Below the pieces are notes generated by a model. The model was given only the letters and a program-made list of their open reading frames with translations. It searched no databases and was not told where the DNA came from. From Exiguobacterium sp. s124 (lineage in GTDB: Bacteria; Bacillota; Bacilli; Exiguobacteriales; Exiguobacteriaceae): a DNA stretch of 64,000 nucleotides. Shown piece by piece: positions 41,319-48,738 of this stretch (position 1 is the first letter of the stretch; every line of letters starts with the position of its first letter). Location: positions 1 through 64,000 of the forward strand of contig NZ_JACSKH010000002.1 of NCBI RefSeq assembly GCF_018617485.1, written 5' to 3'. The position numbers and the translations under genes were made by a program.

Positions 41319-41363
41319 TTGTCAGGAATCGGTACATCGTCAAGTTTCATAACATCAGGTGGT
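41310..41363 (+). promoter_or_regulatory. Inverted repeat linking the ligase stop codon to the MBOAT ribosome-binding site
   Basis: ACCACCTGAT (41310-41319) contains the ligase TGA stop. It pairs perfectly with ATCAGGTGGT (41354-41363), which contains the AGGTGG ribosome-binding site of the MBOAT gene, across a 34-base loop. In RNA this stem would hide that site until a ribosome reaches the upstream stop. Translational coupling is inferred. Confidence 0.6.
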
Positions 41364-41367
41364 AAAT

Positions 41368-42819
41368 ATGACTTTTATTTCGGTTGAATTTCTCTTATTT
41401 TTAACAATCATTGTCGGAACGTACTACGTGGTCCCACATCGTTTCCGATGGATGCTCCTCCTCTTGGCGAGCTATGTCTTTTACGCCACGTTGAGCGTCC
41501 AATTCATTCCGCTTCTGTTGATCAGTACCGCCTTCACTTATGTGATTGGGATTCTGATTGAGAAGCAAGAAAAGAAAGAACAGAAGAAGCGGCTCATGTG
41601 GGTCGGTGTCTCGGTTCTCGTCTTCTTCCTCGGATGGTTCAAATATTTTAATTTCGTCAATGATTCGCTCCGTTCGTTCGCCGCATGGAGCGGATTTGAT
41701 TATGATGTGCCGTACAAAGAAATCGTCTTGCCGTTGGCCATCTCGTTCTATACGTTCCAAGCCATCAGTTATGTCGTGGACGTCTCGCGAGGGAAGCAAA
41801 AAGCAGAGCGTCATTACGGCTATTTCTCGGTCTATTTCGCCTTCTTCCCGCAACTCGTGGCGGGGCCGATTGAGCGGGCGAAAAAGCTGCTTCCGCAACT
41901 GAAGACGGAACAACATCTCGATTACGACAATATCAGCTATGGGATTCAGCGTATTATTTGGGGATTCTTCAAGAAAACGTTGATTGCTGACCGATTGGCC
42001 CCGATTGTCGCAAGTGTGTTCAATAGCCCGGACCCGACCGGTTCGGAGATCGTCCTCGCGACGATGCTGTTCTCGATTCAACTATTCGCCGACTTCTCGG
42101 CATGCAGTGATATTGCGATCGGTTGTGCAAGATTGCTCGGGATTCGGTTATCGGAAAACTTCAAGCAGCCACACTTCGCCGTATCGATTGCCGACTTCTG
42201 GAATCGTTGGCACATCACACTCTCGATGTGGTTGCGGGATTATATTTTCATGCCGCTCGCGAAAGGGAAGAAGAAGCGCGAACAGATTTACGGTGCCATC
42301 CTCGCAACGTTTTTAGTGAGTGGCATTTGGCACGGTGCCGCATGGAACTTTGTCTTATGGGGACTCATTCATGGAATCTATCGTGTGTTCGGAGACCATA
42401 CGAAACAGCAGCGTGAAAAAATGGCATCGTTGGTCGGGTTTGACCGCGTGCCGACACTGCATCGGTGGTGGAAAATCGCCATCACGTTCCAGCTCGTCTG
42501 CTTCTCGCGCGTCTTCTTTCAATCGCATTCGATGGCAGAGGCGTTCTCGCATGCCAAATTGTACGTGACACCTGCTTCATGGGCACCGTCAGGCATGGTG
42601 CAGGCGATTCAGATGTTCTCGTTACTCGATTTGATTATCTTCCTCGTCGTCTTTGTCGTCGTTCACTTATTCCAACATATTGAACGGACGAAAGGTTCGG
42701 CTTGGGATTGGATGGCACGTCAGTCTGCCGTGACGAGCGTGGCCATCAACTTGTTCTTAATTGTCTCGGCCTTCTTGTTTGGCGTGTCGGGCCAAGGATT
42801 TGTATACGGTGGGTTTTAA
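41368..42819 (+). CDS. MBOAT O-acyltransferase (AlgI/PatA-like)
   Basis: The 483-residue polytopic protein belongs to the membrane-bound O-acyltransferase family and looks closer to AlgI/PatA than to DltB. Conserved histidines are H282 in FWNRWHITLSMWLRDYIFMPL and H322 in SGIWHGAAWNFVLWG. About ten membrane helices are visible. It would pass an acyl group across the membrane to a surface polymer. ATG at 41368 has AGGTGG five bases upstream. A GTG nine bases earlier is less likely. It lies between the ligase and an SGNH-type protein. Confidence 0.9.
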   Translation: MTFISVEFLLFLTIIVGTYYVVPHRFRWMLLLLASYVFYATLSVQFIPLLLISTAFTYVIGILIEKQEKKEQKKRLMWVGVSVLVFFLGWFKYFNFVNDSLRSFAAWSGFDYDVPYKEIVLPLAISFYTFQAISYVVDVSRGKQKAERHYGYFSVYFAFFPQLVAGPIERAKKLLPQLKTEQHLDYDNISYGIQRIIWGFFKKTLIADRLAPIVASVFNSPDPTGSEIVLATMLFSIQLFADFSACSDIAIGCARLLGIRLSENFKQPHFAVSIADFWNRWHITLSMWLRDYIFMPLAKGKKKREQIYGAILATFLVSGIWHGAAWNFVLWGLIHGIYRVFGDHTKQQREKMASLVGFDRVPTLHRWWKIAITFQLVCFSRVFFQSHSMAEAFSHAKLYVTPASWAPSGMVQAIQMFSLLDLIIFLVVFVVVHLFQHIERTKGSAWDWMARQSAVTSVAINLFLIVSAFLFGVSGQGFVYGGF

Positions 42820-42840
42820 GATGCAAGGAAAGGAATTAGC

Positions 42841-43755
42841 ATGAAGCGTTTAGGAATTAAAATCGTCGTTGTGTTACTCGTGATTATCGCCATCTTTATT
42901 CCCGTCAACGAGTTCGTGAAAGACTCGTGGGAGTACAATAACAATCGGGCCGTCCTAGCGTTTAAAGAAGACCCTCATCCTGTCGATATCATCAATTTGG
43001 GCACGTCTCATGCGATGTATGGGTATTATTTTAAACCGACCGGATTGTCGCATCTCGACTTGGCGTTACCAAGTCAACCGATTGAATATGACTTAAAGAT
43101 GTTGAAAGAATACGATAAACACTTGAAACCAGGTGGGGTCGTGATCGTCTCTTTATCTCAGATCACATTCAGCAACTCAGATGTCGGTCGGAAGGCAAAC
43201 TATTATCGTGTCTTGGACCGTGAAGACATCGAGCCGGTCAGCCTGTTTCAATATTATACGCATGAACAGTTCCCTGCACTGAATAGTGGCAGTGCTTACG
43301 CTGCCATTTCCCGGGAAATTCGCGATTTTCGATTTGATGCGCACAAGCCATGGGAGAATGGCGGACTGAACTATTCCGAGCGTAAGTATGAGGAAGTGGC
43401 CGCTCAATACGAGAATGCCATGAACCATCACGAGATTGAAGAGAATATGGCACATTTACAAAACATCATCGACTATTGTGAACAAAAAGGATATCGCGTT
43501 GTCTTGGCGATGGAGCCGGTACATGCGTCATATCATACGTATTTTGATGAAGAAGTCATGGAACGTCTCGTGTTTCAGCACCTAAAGAAGCTGGATTTAG
43601 ATGTTCCGTTCCTCAATTATATGGGGGATGAACGATTCATTCATGAGCAGTCGTTCTTCCATAACCCGGACCATTTGAACGGTGATGGGCGGACGCTGTT
43701 GTCTTCGCTCGTTTATGAAGATTTGAAGCGATTGGGATATGTTCAAGAAAAATGA
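42841..43755 (+). CDS. Membrane-anchored SGNH/DltD-like protein
   Basis: The 304-residue protein has one N-terminal membrane helix (residues 5-22) and an extracytoplasmic domain. A serine motif LGTSHAMYGY (S56) and an HNPDHLNGDG motif near the end (D277, H278) look like the nucleophile block and the Asp-x-x-His pair of SGNH-type acyltransferases such as DltD, AlgJ/AlgX or PatB. It probably completes acyl transfer to the surface polymer with the MBOAT protein. AAGGAA precedes the ATG. A perfect Noc-binding palindrome lies inside the gene. Confidence 0.82.
   Translation: MKRLGIKIVVVLLVIIAIFIPVNEFVKDSWEYNNNRAVLAFKEDPHPVDIINLGTSHAMYGYYFKPTGLSHLDLALPSQPIEYDLKMLKEYDKHLKPGGVVIVSLSQITFSNSDVGRKANYYRVLDREDIEPVSLFQYYTHEQFPALNSGSAYAAISREIRDFRFDAHKPWENGGLNYSERKYEEVAAQYENAMNHHEIEENMAHLQNIIDYCEQKGYRVVLAMEPVHASYHTYFDEEVMERLVFQHLKKLDLDVPFLNYMGDERFIHEQSFFHNPDHLNGDGRTLLSSLVYEDLKRLGYVQEK
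43306..43319. promoter_or_regulatory. Noc-binding site (perfect)
   Basis: ATTTCCCGGGAAAT matches the Bacillus Noc consensus exactly. It lies within the coding region of the SGNH-like gene, about 33 kb from oriC. Intragenic Noc sites are usual in Bacillus subtilis. Confidence 0.85.
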
Positions 43756-43763
43756 TTTCGTAT

Positions 43764-44021
43764 TCAATCAAAAAGGATACCCGCGAACGTCCATAATATC
43801 ACTAGCATCGACAGAAACGAGACGAATACCGTCTTATTCGATACCCGTTGCTCCGCAAAGCGTCGAAATAGTCGTTCGAGGATGGTTTGACCGAAGACGA
43901 CTGCTAAAAAGATGATCGCCATTTCAGCGAATAGAGAAAAGTCGTTGCGAAAAATAAAGGTCATAGCAACGAAGAGGATGATGGAGCTGGTCAATGTGGT
44001 GAGAAAACGTTGTTTATTCAA
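43764..44021 (-). CDS. Small two-helix membrane protein of unknown function
   Basis: The 85-residue protein has two or three hydrophobic segments (ILFVAMTFIF, MAIIFLAVVFGQTI and SFLSMLVILWTFAGILF) and no recognisable motif. The start is TTG at 44021 with AAGGGAG upstream, which supports a real gene. It is convergent with the SGNH-like gene, with only eight bases between the stops, and divergent from msrA. Confidence 0.6.
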   Translation of the reverse strand: MNKQRFLTTLTSSIILFVAMTFIFRNDFSLFAEMAIIFLAVVFGQTILERLFRRFAEQRVSNKTVFVSFLSMLVILWTFAGILFD

Positions 44022-44085
44022 TCGAATCTCTCCCTTCTCTCATCATTACGTGTATGCTTTTAGAAAAGATTCAAATAGACGGGGA

Positions 44086-44589
44086 GTGATTCACATCGAA
44101 ACAATCTATTTAGCCGGCGGATGCCTATGGGGTGTCCAGGAATTCGTGAAGACGTTACTTGGCGTTCTATCAACCGAAGCGGGACGCGCGAACGGAACGA
44201 CCGATACGTTAGACGGAGAGTATGACGGATACGCCGAATGTGTCAAAACAACGTTTGATCCAGAGTGCGTGACGGTAGATGAATTGATGCACTATTTATT
44301 TGAAATCATCGACCCATATAGCGTCAATCAACAAGGAATCGATGTCGGGGAGAAGTATCGTACGGGCGTATACAGTGAGGAGTCACGGCACTTAATGGAG
44401 GCGCAAGCGTTTATCGATCGACGCTCGGATGCGGAACGGATCGCTGTTGAAGTCAAACCGCTCACCAACTATGTGCGGAGTGCGGACGAGCATCAGGACC
44501 GATTGACGCGTTGTCCGGATGATTATTGTCACATCCCGAAAGACTTGTTAATGAAATATCGGAAAGACGAAACATCGCCAACCCCTTGA
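44086..44589 (+). CDS. msrA: Peptide methionine sulfoxide reductase MsrA
   Basis: MsrA repairs the S-epimer of methionine sulfoxide in proteins. The catalytic cysteine is in AGGCLWGVQE, where the usual GCFW has become GCLW. Other markers are EYDGYAECVKTTFDP and DPYSVNQQGIDVGEKYRTGVY. A C-terminal cysteine in DDYCHIP may resolve the disulfide. The start is uncertain. GTG at 44086 abuts its own GGGGA, while the best spacing from GGGGAG points to ATC at 44095. The enzyme would be about 165-168 residues. Confidence 0.85.
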   Translation: MIHIETIYLAGGCLWGVQEFVKTLLGVLSTEAGRANGTTDTLDGEYDGYAECVKTTFDPECVTVDELMHYLFEIIDPYSVNQQGIDVGEKYRTGVYSEESRHLMEAQAFIDRRSDAERIAVEVKPLTNYVRSADEHQDRLTRCPDDYCHIPKDLLMKYRKDETSPTP

Positions 44590-44611
44590 TTCGGAGTTGG
44601 CGATGTTTTTA
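44571..44611. terminator. Bidirectional terminator between msrA and the next gene
   Basis: AACATCGCCAAC (44571-44582) pairs perfectly with GTTGGCGATGTT (44596-44607). A T run follows on the plus strand and a shorter one on the minus strand. Confidence 0.85.
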
Positions 44612-44851
44612 CGTCCGCTCGAGAATGTTCACGAGCATCTGATGGATGACGTCATGATCGTTCGGGTCATGCAGTTGATATGGACTCCCCGGGAGCGTAT
44701 ACACATCTTTTGCTCCGACGTACGTGATGTGGAGTGTCAAGGAACCATCTTCCTGACACGCCGTCGTCAATTCCAACTCGCCACTGATGACTCCGACTTC
44801 TTCCGTCATGACACCGTGGGTTGCCTTAAAGATTGAAGTAAGTTTGTTCAT
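44609..44851 (-). CDS. Hypothetical protein next to a secreted nuclease
   Basis: The 80-residue protein has no signal peptide, membrane segment or motif that I recognise. It is predicted to be mostly beta strand (EEVGVISGELELTTACQED, SLTLHITYVGAKDVYTL). The ATG has AGGAGT five bases upstream, and the gene follows the HNH nuclease gene by 19 bases on the same strand, so the two are probably co-transcribed. An immunity or regulatory role is possible but there is no direct evidence. Confidence 0.65.
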   Translation of the reverse strand: MNKLTSIFKATHGVMTEEVGVISGELELTTACQEDGSLTLHITYVGAKDVYTLPGSPYQLHDPNDHDVIHQMLVNILERT

Positions 44852-44870
44852 AGATGACTCCTTTTCTAAC

Positions 44871-45503
44871 TCAATAAATACAAGCGTTGATGGCTGTCGT
44901 GAGTGCTGACTTCTCTGAAGATTGAAGGCTCAAGCCCCAACGACTCTTCGTCTCGACCCACATCTTCGCATATGCACAGCGAGCACCGGTGCGAGGTGGT
45001 TGCCATGTCGACGGATCTTGGTCTCCTTTTGAGCGGTTCGATGAAGCGGAGACCGCAATCAACTGAGGACCGTTCAAGTCGTTCGCAAAGCTTTGACGTT
45101 TTGTCGTCGTCCAGCTACTTGCGCCAGAACGCCACGCTTCAGCGAGTGGGACGACGTGATCGATATCGAGGTCAGATGCTGATGTGAACGTGATCCCGTC
45201 ATAGTAACTGTACCATGAGCCAGTCGTTACCGGACATTCGTCGACGACCGAGTCAGCATCTCGCTTCAAAACGATGTGACGCGTGTTACAACCGCTTCCT
45301 TGACTCGACCAGTGCGGGAAGAGGTCTCGACTGTATCCTGTCATCGACCCTTCATTTTTGACAGTAAGTGCATTCAGTTTCGTGAGCGCATCCGCTTTCG
45401 ATGGAATGTTCGGCGGGAAAGCAGATACCGGTGTGGCGTCAAATGACGCGGCCACCCAAACAAGCAATGTGACGAGTGCGACAGACATGAATTTCTTCAA
45501 CAT
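44871..45503 (-). CDS. Secreted HNH-family nuclease (DUF1524-like)
   Basis: The 210-residue protein has a signal peptide (MLKKFMSVALVTLLVWVAAS, likely cut after VSA near residue 28). Its nuclease domain contains GCNTRHIVLKRD, DLDIDHVVPLAEAW (H116), and NDLNGPQLIAVSASSNRSKGD-type residues. This is the pattern of extracellular HNH/DUF1524 DNases of Bacilli and Actinobacteria. ATG at 45503 has AGGAGG seven bases upstream. A longer open frame adds 27 atypical residues. Probable roles are nutrient scavenging from DNA or competition. Confidence 0.87.
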   Translation of the reverse strand: MLKKFMSVALVTLLVWVAASFDATPVSAFPPNIPSKADALTKLNALTVKNEGSMTGYSRDLFPHWSSQGSGCNTRHIVLKRDADSVVDECPVTTGSWYSYYDGITFTSASDLDIDHVVPLAEAWRSGASSWTTTKRQSFANDLNGPQLIAVSASSNRSKGDQDPSTWQPPRTGARCAYAKMWVETKSRWGLSLQSSEKSALTTAINACIY

Positions 45504-45784
45504 AAAAAGCCTCCTACTATGTATTTGGAATGAACACTTGTCGAAGCAAGTGGGCAACCTTTCGTCGAACAAGAAGTGATACAAACATCACGCAATAAAT
45601 TCAACTTGATCATACACAGGACGATTTTGAAAAAGTGTGAAAATCTGCAAAATGATTAGAAAGACTATCGCAAATCCTTCTCTAGCATTAATGGATAATT
45701 CGGTGTTATTTCTTTGGAACTAGTGAGCGATCAGGACTGGTATAATGAATGACATGGATTGAGAGAAAAGAAGAGGTGGATGGA

Positions 45785-46978
45785 ATGAACAAGAAAGAGA
45801 TTGCGGCGATTCGCCGACAGTTTAAAGTGAATGCGACCAAATTAAAGATTGCTGACTTATATACGATTTACATCCGACAGGAAACGAATGAGATTTATTA
45901 TGAAGAGTTGCGTCCGTTCCCGTTCTTAGAAGAAGAGCAGCAGGAGCTGTTTTTGACGAACTTCAAAAAAGTGCTCGGTGGAAAACTCGATGAAAAATTG
46001 TTCGAAGTGAAGTTCCAATATCCTGAGGAAGGTCAGGTCGACCATACGCAAGGATTGCTATATGAGGGACTTCGTACGGAAGAGACCGACGTATGGACGG
46101 ACTATATGCAGCGCATCGCGTTGAAGATGGTGAAAGACACGCCATTTGAAAAAGACATGGTCGTGACGTTCATCCGAGGGAATTACAATAAGCCGACGAA
46201 CCGATATTCGGAAGAGTCTGAGATTCACGCGAACGATGAAGTGTATACGACGAAATTCATCCTCGGCAGCATCAGCCCGACTGAACTTCCGAAAAAATCA
46301 CTCGTCTTCGACTTCGTCGAGCGGGAATTTAAAGCCAGTCTGATTGTGAATCCAATCATCAAACTCGAGGCCCCTATCGGTGGCTTCTTGTTCCCATGCT
46401 TCACGGATAATGCGGCCGATGTGAACCATGTCCTCTATTCGGCACATAAAGCGCATCAACCGGATATGACGTTCATTGAGAGCGTGCTGAACGGTTCGGA
46501 AATCGTTACAGCAGTGGAAGAGAAGGCGGTCTTCGAAGAAGTGGTGAAAGCGGTCATCGGAGAAGAAGTCAATTCCCGGACGCTCGCGACCGTTTATGAT
46601 GAGATCAATCAAATCATTGTCGCTGAAGAAGAGAACGAACAGGAAGAAGAGCGGGTAGCGATGCTCGACTCCCGTGCGGTCGAGGTCGTCCTTCGGGCGA
46701 GCGGCGTGGAAGACGTGACGACAGAAAAAGTCGAGCAGGCGTTCAAACAAGTCGTGGATGACACGAAATATGAGATGAAAGCGACGAGTGTCGTTCCGAA
46801 ATATACGTCGAAATCGATTAAAATCAATACGAAAGTGGCCAATATTTCTGTCAGTCCACAAGATTTAAAATATGTGAAGCAAGTGAACTATAAAGGGAAA
46901 CCATGTTTGTTGATCGAAGTGGAAGAAGAGACGGAGATTGAAGGCTTCAAACTAATCTCTGAAGAGTCGCTAGACTGA
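45785..46978 (+). CDS. DUF4317 family protein
   Basis: The 397-residue soluble protein begins MNKKEIAAIRRQFKVNATKL, the typical DUF4317 opening, and shows the long family pattern without a known catalytic motif. The function is not known. ATG at 45785 follows GAGGTGG. An in-frame ATG 36 bases upstream has no ribosome-binding site. The next gene follows after 14 bases, so the two may be co-transcribed. Confidence 0.8.
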   Translation: MNKKEIAAIRRQFKVNATKLKIADLYTIYIRQETNEIYYEELRPFPFLEEEQQELFLTNFKKVLGGKLDEKLFEVKFQYPEEGQVDHTQGLLYEGLRTEETDVWTDYMQRIALKMVKDTPFEKDMVVTFIRGNYNKPTNRYSEESEIHANDEVYTTKFILGSISPTELPKKSLVFDFVEREFKASLIVNPIIKLEAPIGGFLFPCFTDNAADVNHVLYSAHKAHQPDMTFIESVLNGSEIVTAVEEKAVFEEVVKAVIGEEVNSRTLATVYDEINQIIVAEEENEQEEERVAMLDSRAVEVVLRASGVEDVTTEKVEQAFKQVVDDTKYEMKATSVVPKYTSKSIKINTKVANISVSPQDLKYVKQVNYKGKPCLLIEVEEETEIEGFKLISEESLD

Positions 46979-46992
46979 TCGGAGGAAACGCA

Positions 46993-47421
46993 ATGCATCC
47001 GCTTGAGTTGATTGATCTGTTAGTTGTGTTCGCCATCGTGATTGTATTGGCTTTGCTGTCGTTTCAATTTCACGGGAAATGGCGCAGGCGTATACGGATT
47101 GTGACGGTATGTTGTGTATTGGCGTACGGAATATTCTATGCAGTTCGTCCTTATTGGGTGAATCAACAGGTGCAGGAAGAAAAAATAGTGCTCGAAGCGT
47201 ATCTCAAGAATCGATATCCAACCGAAACGGTCACCGTCCGCTCGATTCCTTATGGGGAGGACGGTTTTGAGAGTATGAATCCTCATACATTGTTCGTGAA
47301 ATTTTCGACAGAACCGGATGCTGAGTACACATACCTCGTGAGTGGTGACGAATCGATTCATCAAACGAGCCACAGTTCAACCATCGACTCAAAATTTGAT
47401 TTTCTCCACTTGGAAGACTGA
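46993..47421 (+). CDS. Hypothetical membrane protein
   Basis: The 142-residue protein has two N-terminal membrane helices (about residues 7-24 and 36-53), then a soluble extracytoplasmic domain of about 85 residues (YLKNRYPTETVTVRSIPYGEDG). I do not recognise the family. TCGGAGGAAA precedes the ATG. It is followed by a terminator. A near-match to the Noc site lies at 47067. Confidence 0.7.
   Translation: MHPLELIDLLVVFAIVIVLALLSFQFHGKWRRRIRIVTVCCVLAYGIFYAVRPYWVNQQVQEEKIVLEAYLKNRYPTETVTVRSIPYGEDGFESMNPHTLFVKFSTEPDAEYTYLVSGDESIHQTSHSSTIDSKFDFLHLED
47067..47080. promoter_or_regulatory. Possible Noc-binding site (13 of 14 matches)
   Basis: ATTTCACGGGAAAT differs from the Noc palindrome at one central base, where it carries the parS-type base. 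It could be a weak Noc site or chance. It lies within a membrane-protein gene. Confidence 0.4.
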
Positions 47422-47449
47422 GCCCAAACGACAGATTGGGCTCTTTTTT
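47420..47449 (+). terminator. Terminator after the membrane-protein gene
   Basis: GAGCCCAA (47420-47427) pairs with TTGGGCTC (47436-47443) and is followed by TTTTTT. It overlaps the stop codon. Confidence 0.85.
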
Positions 47450-47500
47450 GACAATCGAGTGAGGAAGGTTGAAATTTATAAGTGTAATGGGTATGATGCA

Positions 47501-47577
47501 TGTGAAAGCGTTTTCTATAAGTTAAAATATATCTTTGAAAACGTGTATTTTTTTACGATTCAACGAAAGCGCTTTCG
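47501..47577 (+). promoter_or_regulatory. Two cre-like operators before a secreted protein gene
   Basis: CGAAAGCGCTTTCG (47564-47577) is a perfect 14-base palindrome of the CcpA/LacI-family type. TGTGAAAGCGTTTTCT (47501-47516) is a second, imperfect one. They bracket the likely promoter of the following gene. The identical 14-mer occurs before the laminarinase gene at 57677. Confidence 0.7.
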
Positions 47578-47601
47578 ATAATGATATAAGGAGGCTTATC
47601 T

Positions 47602-48684
47602 ATGTTGAAAATGAAGAATGCATTACTTGTTTTATTGAGTTTCATCGTGATTTTTTCAGCCCCGTCGTCATCGTTAGCGGTAACAGATACATCAACTGCT
47701 TCAAATAAGGCGTATAACTGGTTAAAGGGTCAACAATGTACAACTGGTTTAGTCGACAGTTTCTCAGATGCTCAACAAATCTCTTATACATATGATCAAG
47801 CGGTAGCAGCTATCGCTTTCTTAGTGAAAGGAGATACCGCGAGCGCTAAGTCGGTCTTAGATACATTGAAGAATTTACAGACTGCTCAAGGTTCATGGTA
47901 TACGGCCTACTACTGCAATAACTTGTCTGTCCAAGAATTCAATCAACATGTCGGTCCTGTTTTATGGGTCGTGATGGCGATTGCCAAGTATGAAGTAGAT
48001 ACAGGGGATACGGTGACCTATCGTGATATGGCCATTCGTGCCATTGATTGGTCACTTCAGTTCCAACAAGCAGATGGTGGAATCAATGGTGGGCTCGACA
48101 CAACAGGTAGTGTATTGACATGGGCTTCAACTGAGCATAACCAAGATGCTTACGCTATGCTCAAGCACTATGGCTACACGCAAGAAGCTACAAACGTTAA
48201 ATCGTTTTTAGACACGAAAGTATGGCAAGAGGCAGAAGGATTCTTCTGGGCAGGTCGAAATGATCCGAACAATCCAATGGACACGAATGCTTGGGGTGTT
48301 CAAGCGCTTGGAACAACCGGTACACATCAATACGATCGTGGGTTGGACTATGTAATGAATCAACATCGCAACACACAAACGAAGCGTGTAAAAGGTAGCT
48401 CAATCACCATCAATGGTTTTGATTTTAACGGCGATAAAAACGATGTTTGGTTTGAAGGTCAAGGACAGATGGTCGTTTCATTTAAAATGGCAGGAAGAAC
48501 TGCTGACGCTGACTATTTCCTAAATGAGATCATCAAGATTCAGGATTTCTACGGAACAGGTGGCGTTCCGTATTCGCTTCTTGGTACGAATAATGGATAT
48601 TGGACAATGAAAAGTGTGGAGTCTGTATCAGGAACAGGTTGGTTAATTTATGCGATTGAAGGATTCAATCCTTTCCAACCATAA
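47602..48684 (+). CDS. Secreted alpha/alpha-barrel-like protein, possible glycoside hydrolase
   Basis: The 360-residue protein has a signal peptide ending near SLA (residue 26). The mature part has repeated helical segments rich in Trp, Tyr, Asp and Gly (AYNWLKGQQ, AIDWSLQFQQADGGINGG, NAWGVQALG, WFEGQGQMVVSFKMAG, GTGWLIYAIEG). This is the look of six-hairpin or alpha/alpha-toroid glycosidases. No family was identified with certainty. Upstream cre-like sites shared with a laminarinase suggest it acts on a carbohydrate. AAGGAGG precedes the start, and the ATG at 47611 is an alternative. Confidence 0.65.
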   Translation: MLKMKNALLVLLSFIVIFSAPSSSLAVTDTSTASNKAYNWLKGQQCTTGLVDSFSDAQQISYTYDQAVAAIAFLVKGDTASAKSVLDTLKNLQTAQGSWYTAYYCNNLSVQEFNQHVGPVLWVVMAIAKYEVDTGDTVTYRDMAIRAIDWSLQFQQADGGINGGLDTTGSVLTWASTEHNQDAYAMLKHYGYTQEATNVKSFLDTKVWQEAEGFFWAGRNDPNNPMDTNAWGVQALGTTGTHQYDRGLDYVMNQHRNTQTKRVKGSSITINGFDFNGDKNDVWFEGQGQMVVSFKMAGRTADADYFLNEIIKIQDFYGTGGVPYSLLGTNNGYWTMKSVESVSGTGWLIYAIEGFNPFQP

Positions 48685-48695
48685 GGACATAAGAA

Positions 48696-48730
48696 AAGGA
48701 CCTTGGAGTCATATCGACTTTAAGGTCCTT
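48696..48730. terminator. Terminator between convergent genes
   Basis: AAGGACCTT (48696-48704) pairs with AAGGTCCTT (48722-48730), extended by an inner AGTC/GACT pair. The T run is on the minus strand, so it mainly serves the helicase gene. Confidence 0.75.
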
Positions 48731-48738
48731 ACACATGA

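Noticed and set aside
41401-42081. Open frame of 226 codons antisense to the MBOAT gene
   Set aside because: The peptide is a charged, low-information shadow. The opposite strand encodes a clear MBOAT protein with conserved histidines.
46298-46861. Open frame of 187 codons antisense to the DUF4317 gene
   Set aside because: No ribosome-binding site and an implausible composition. It mirrors the real gene.
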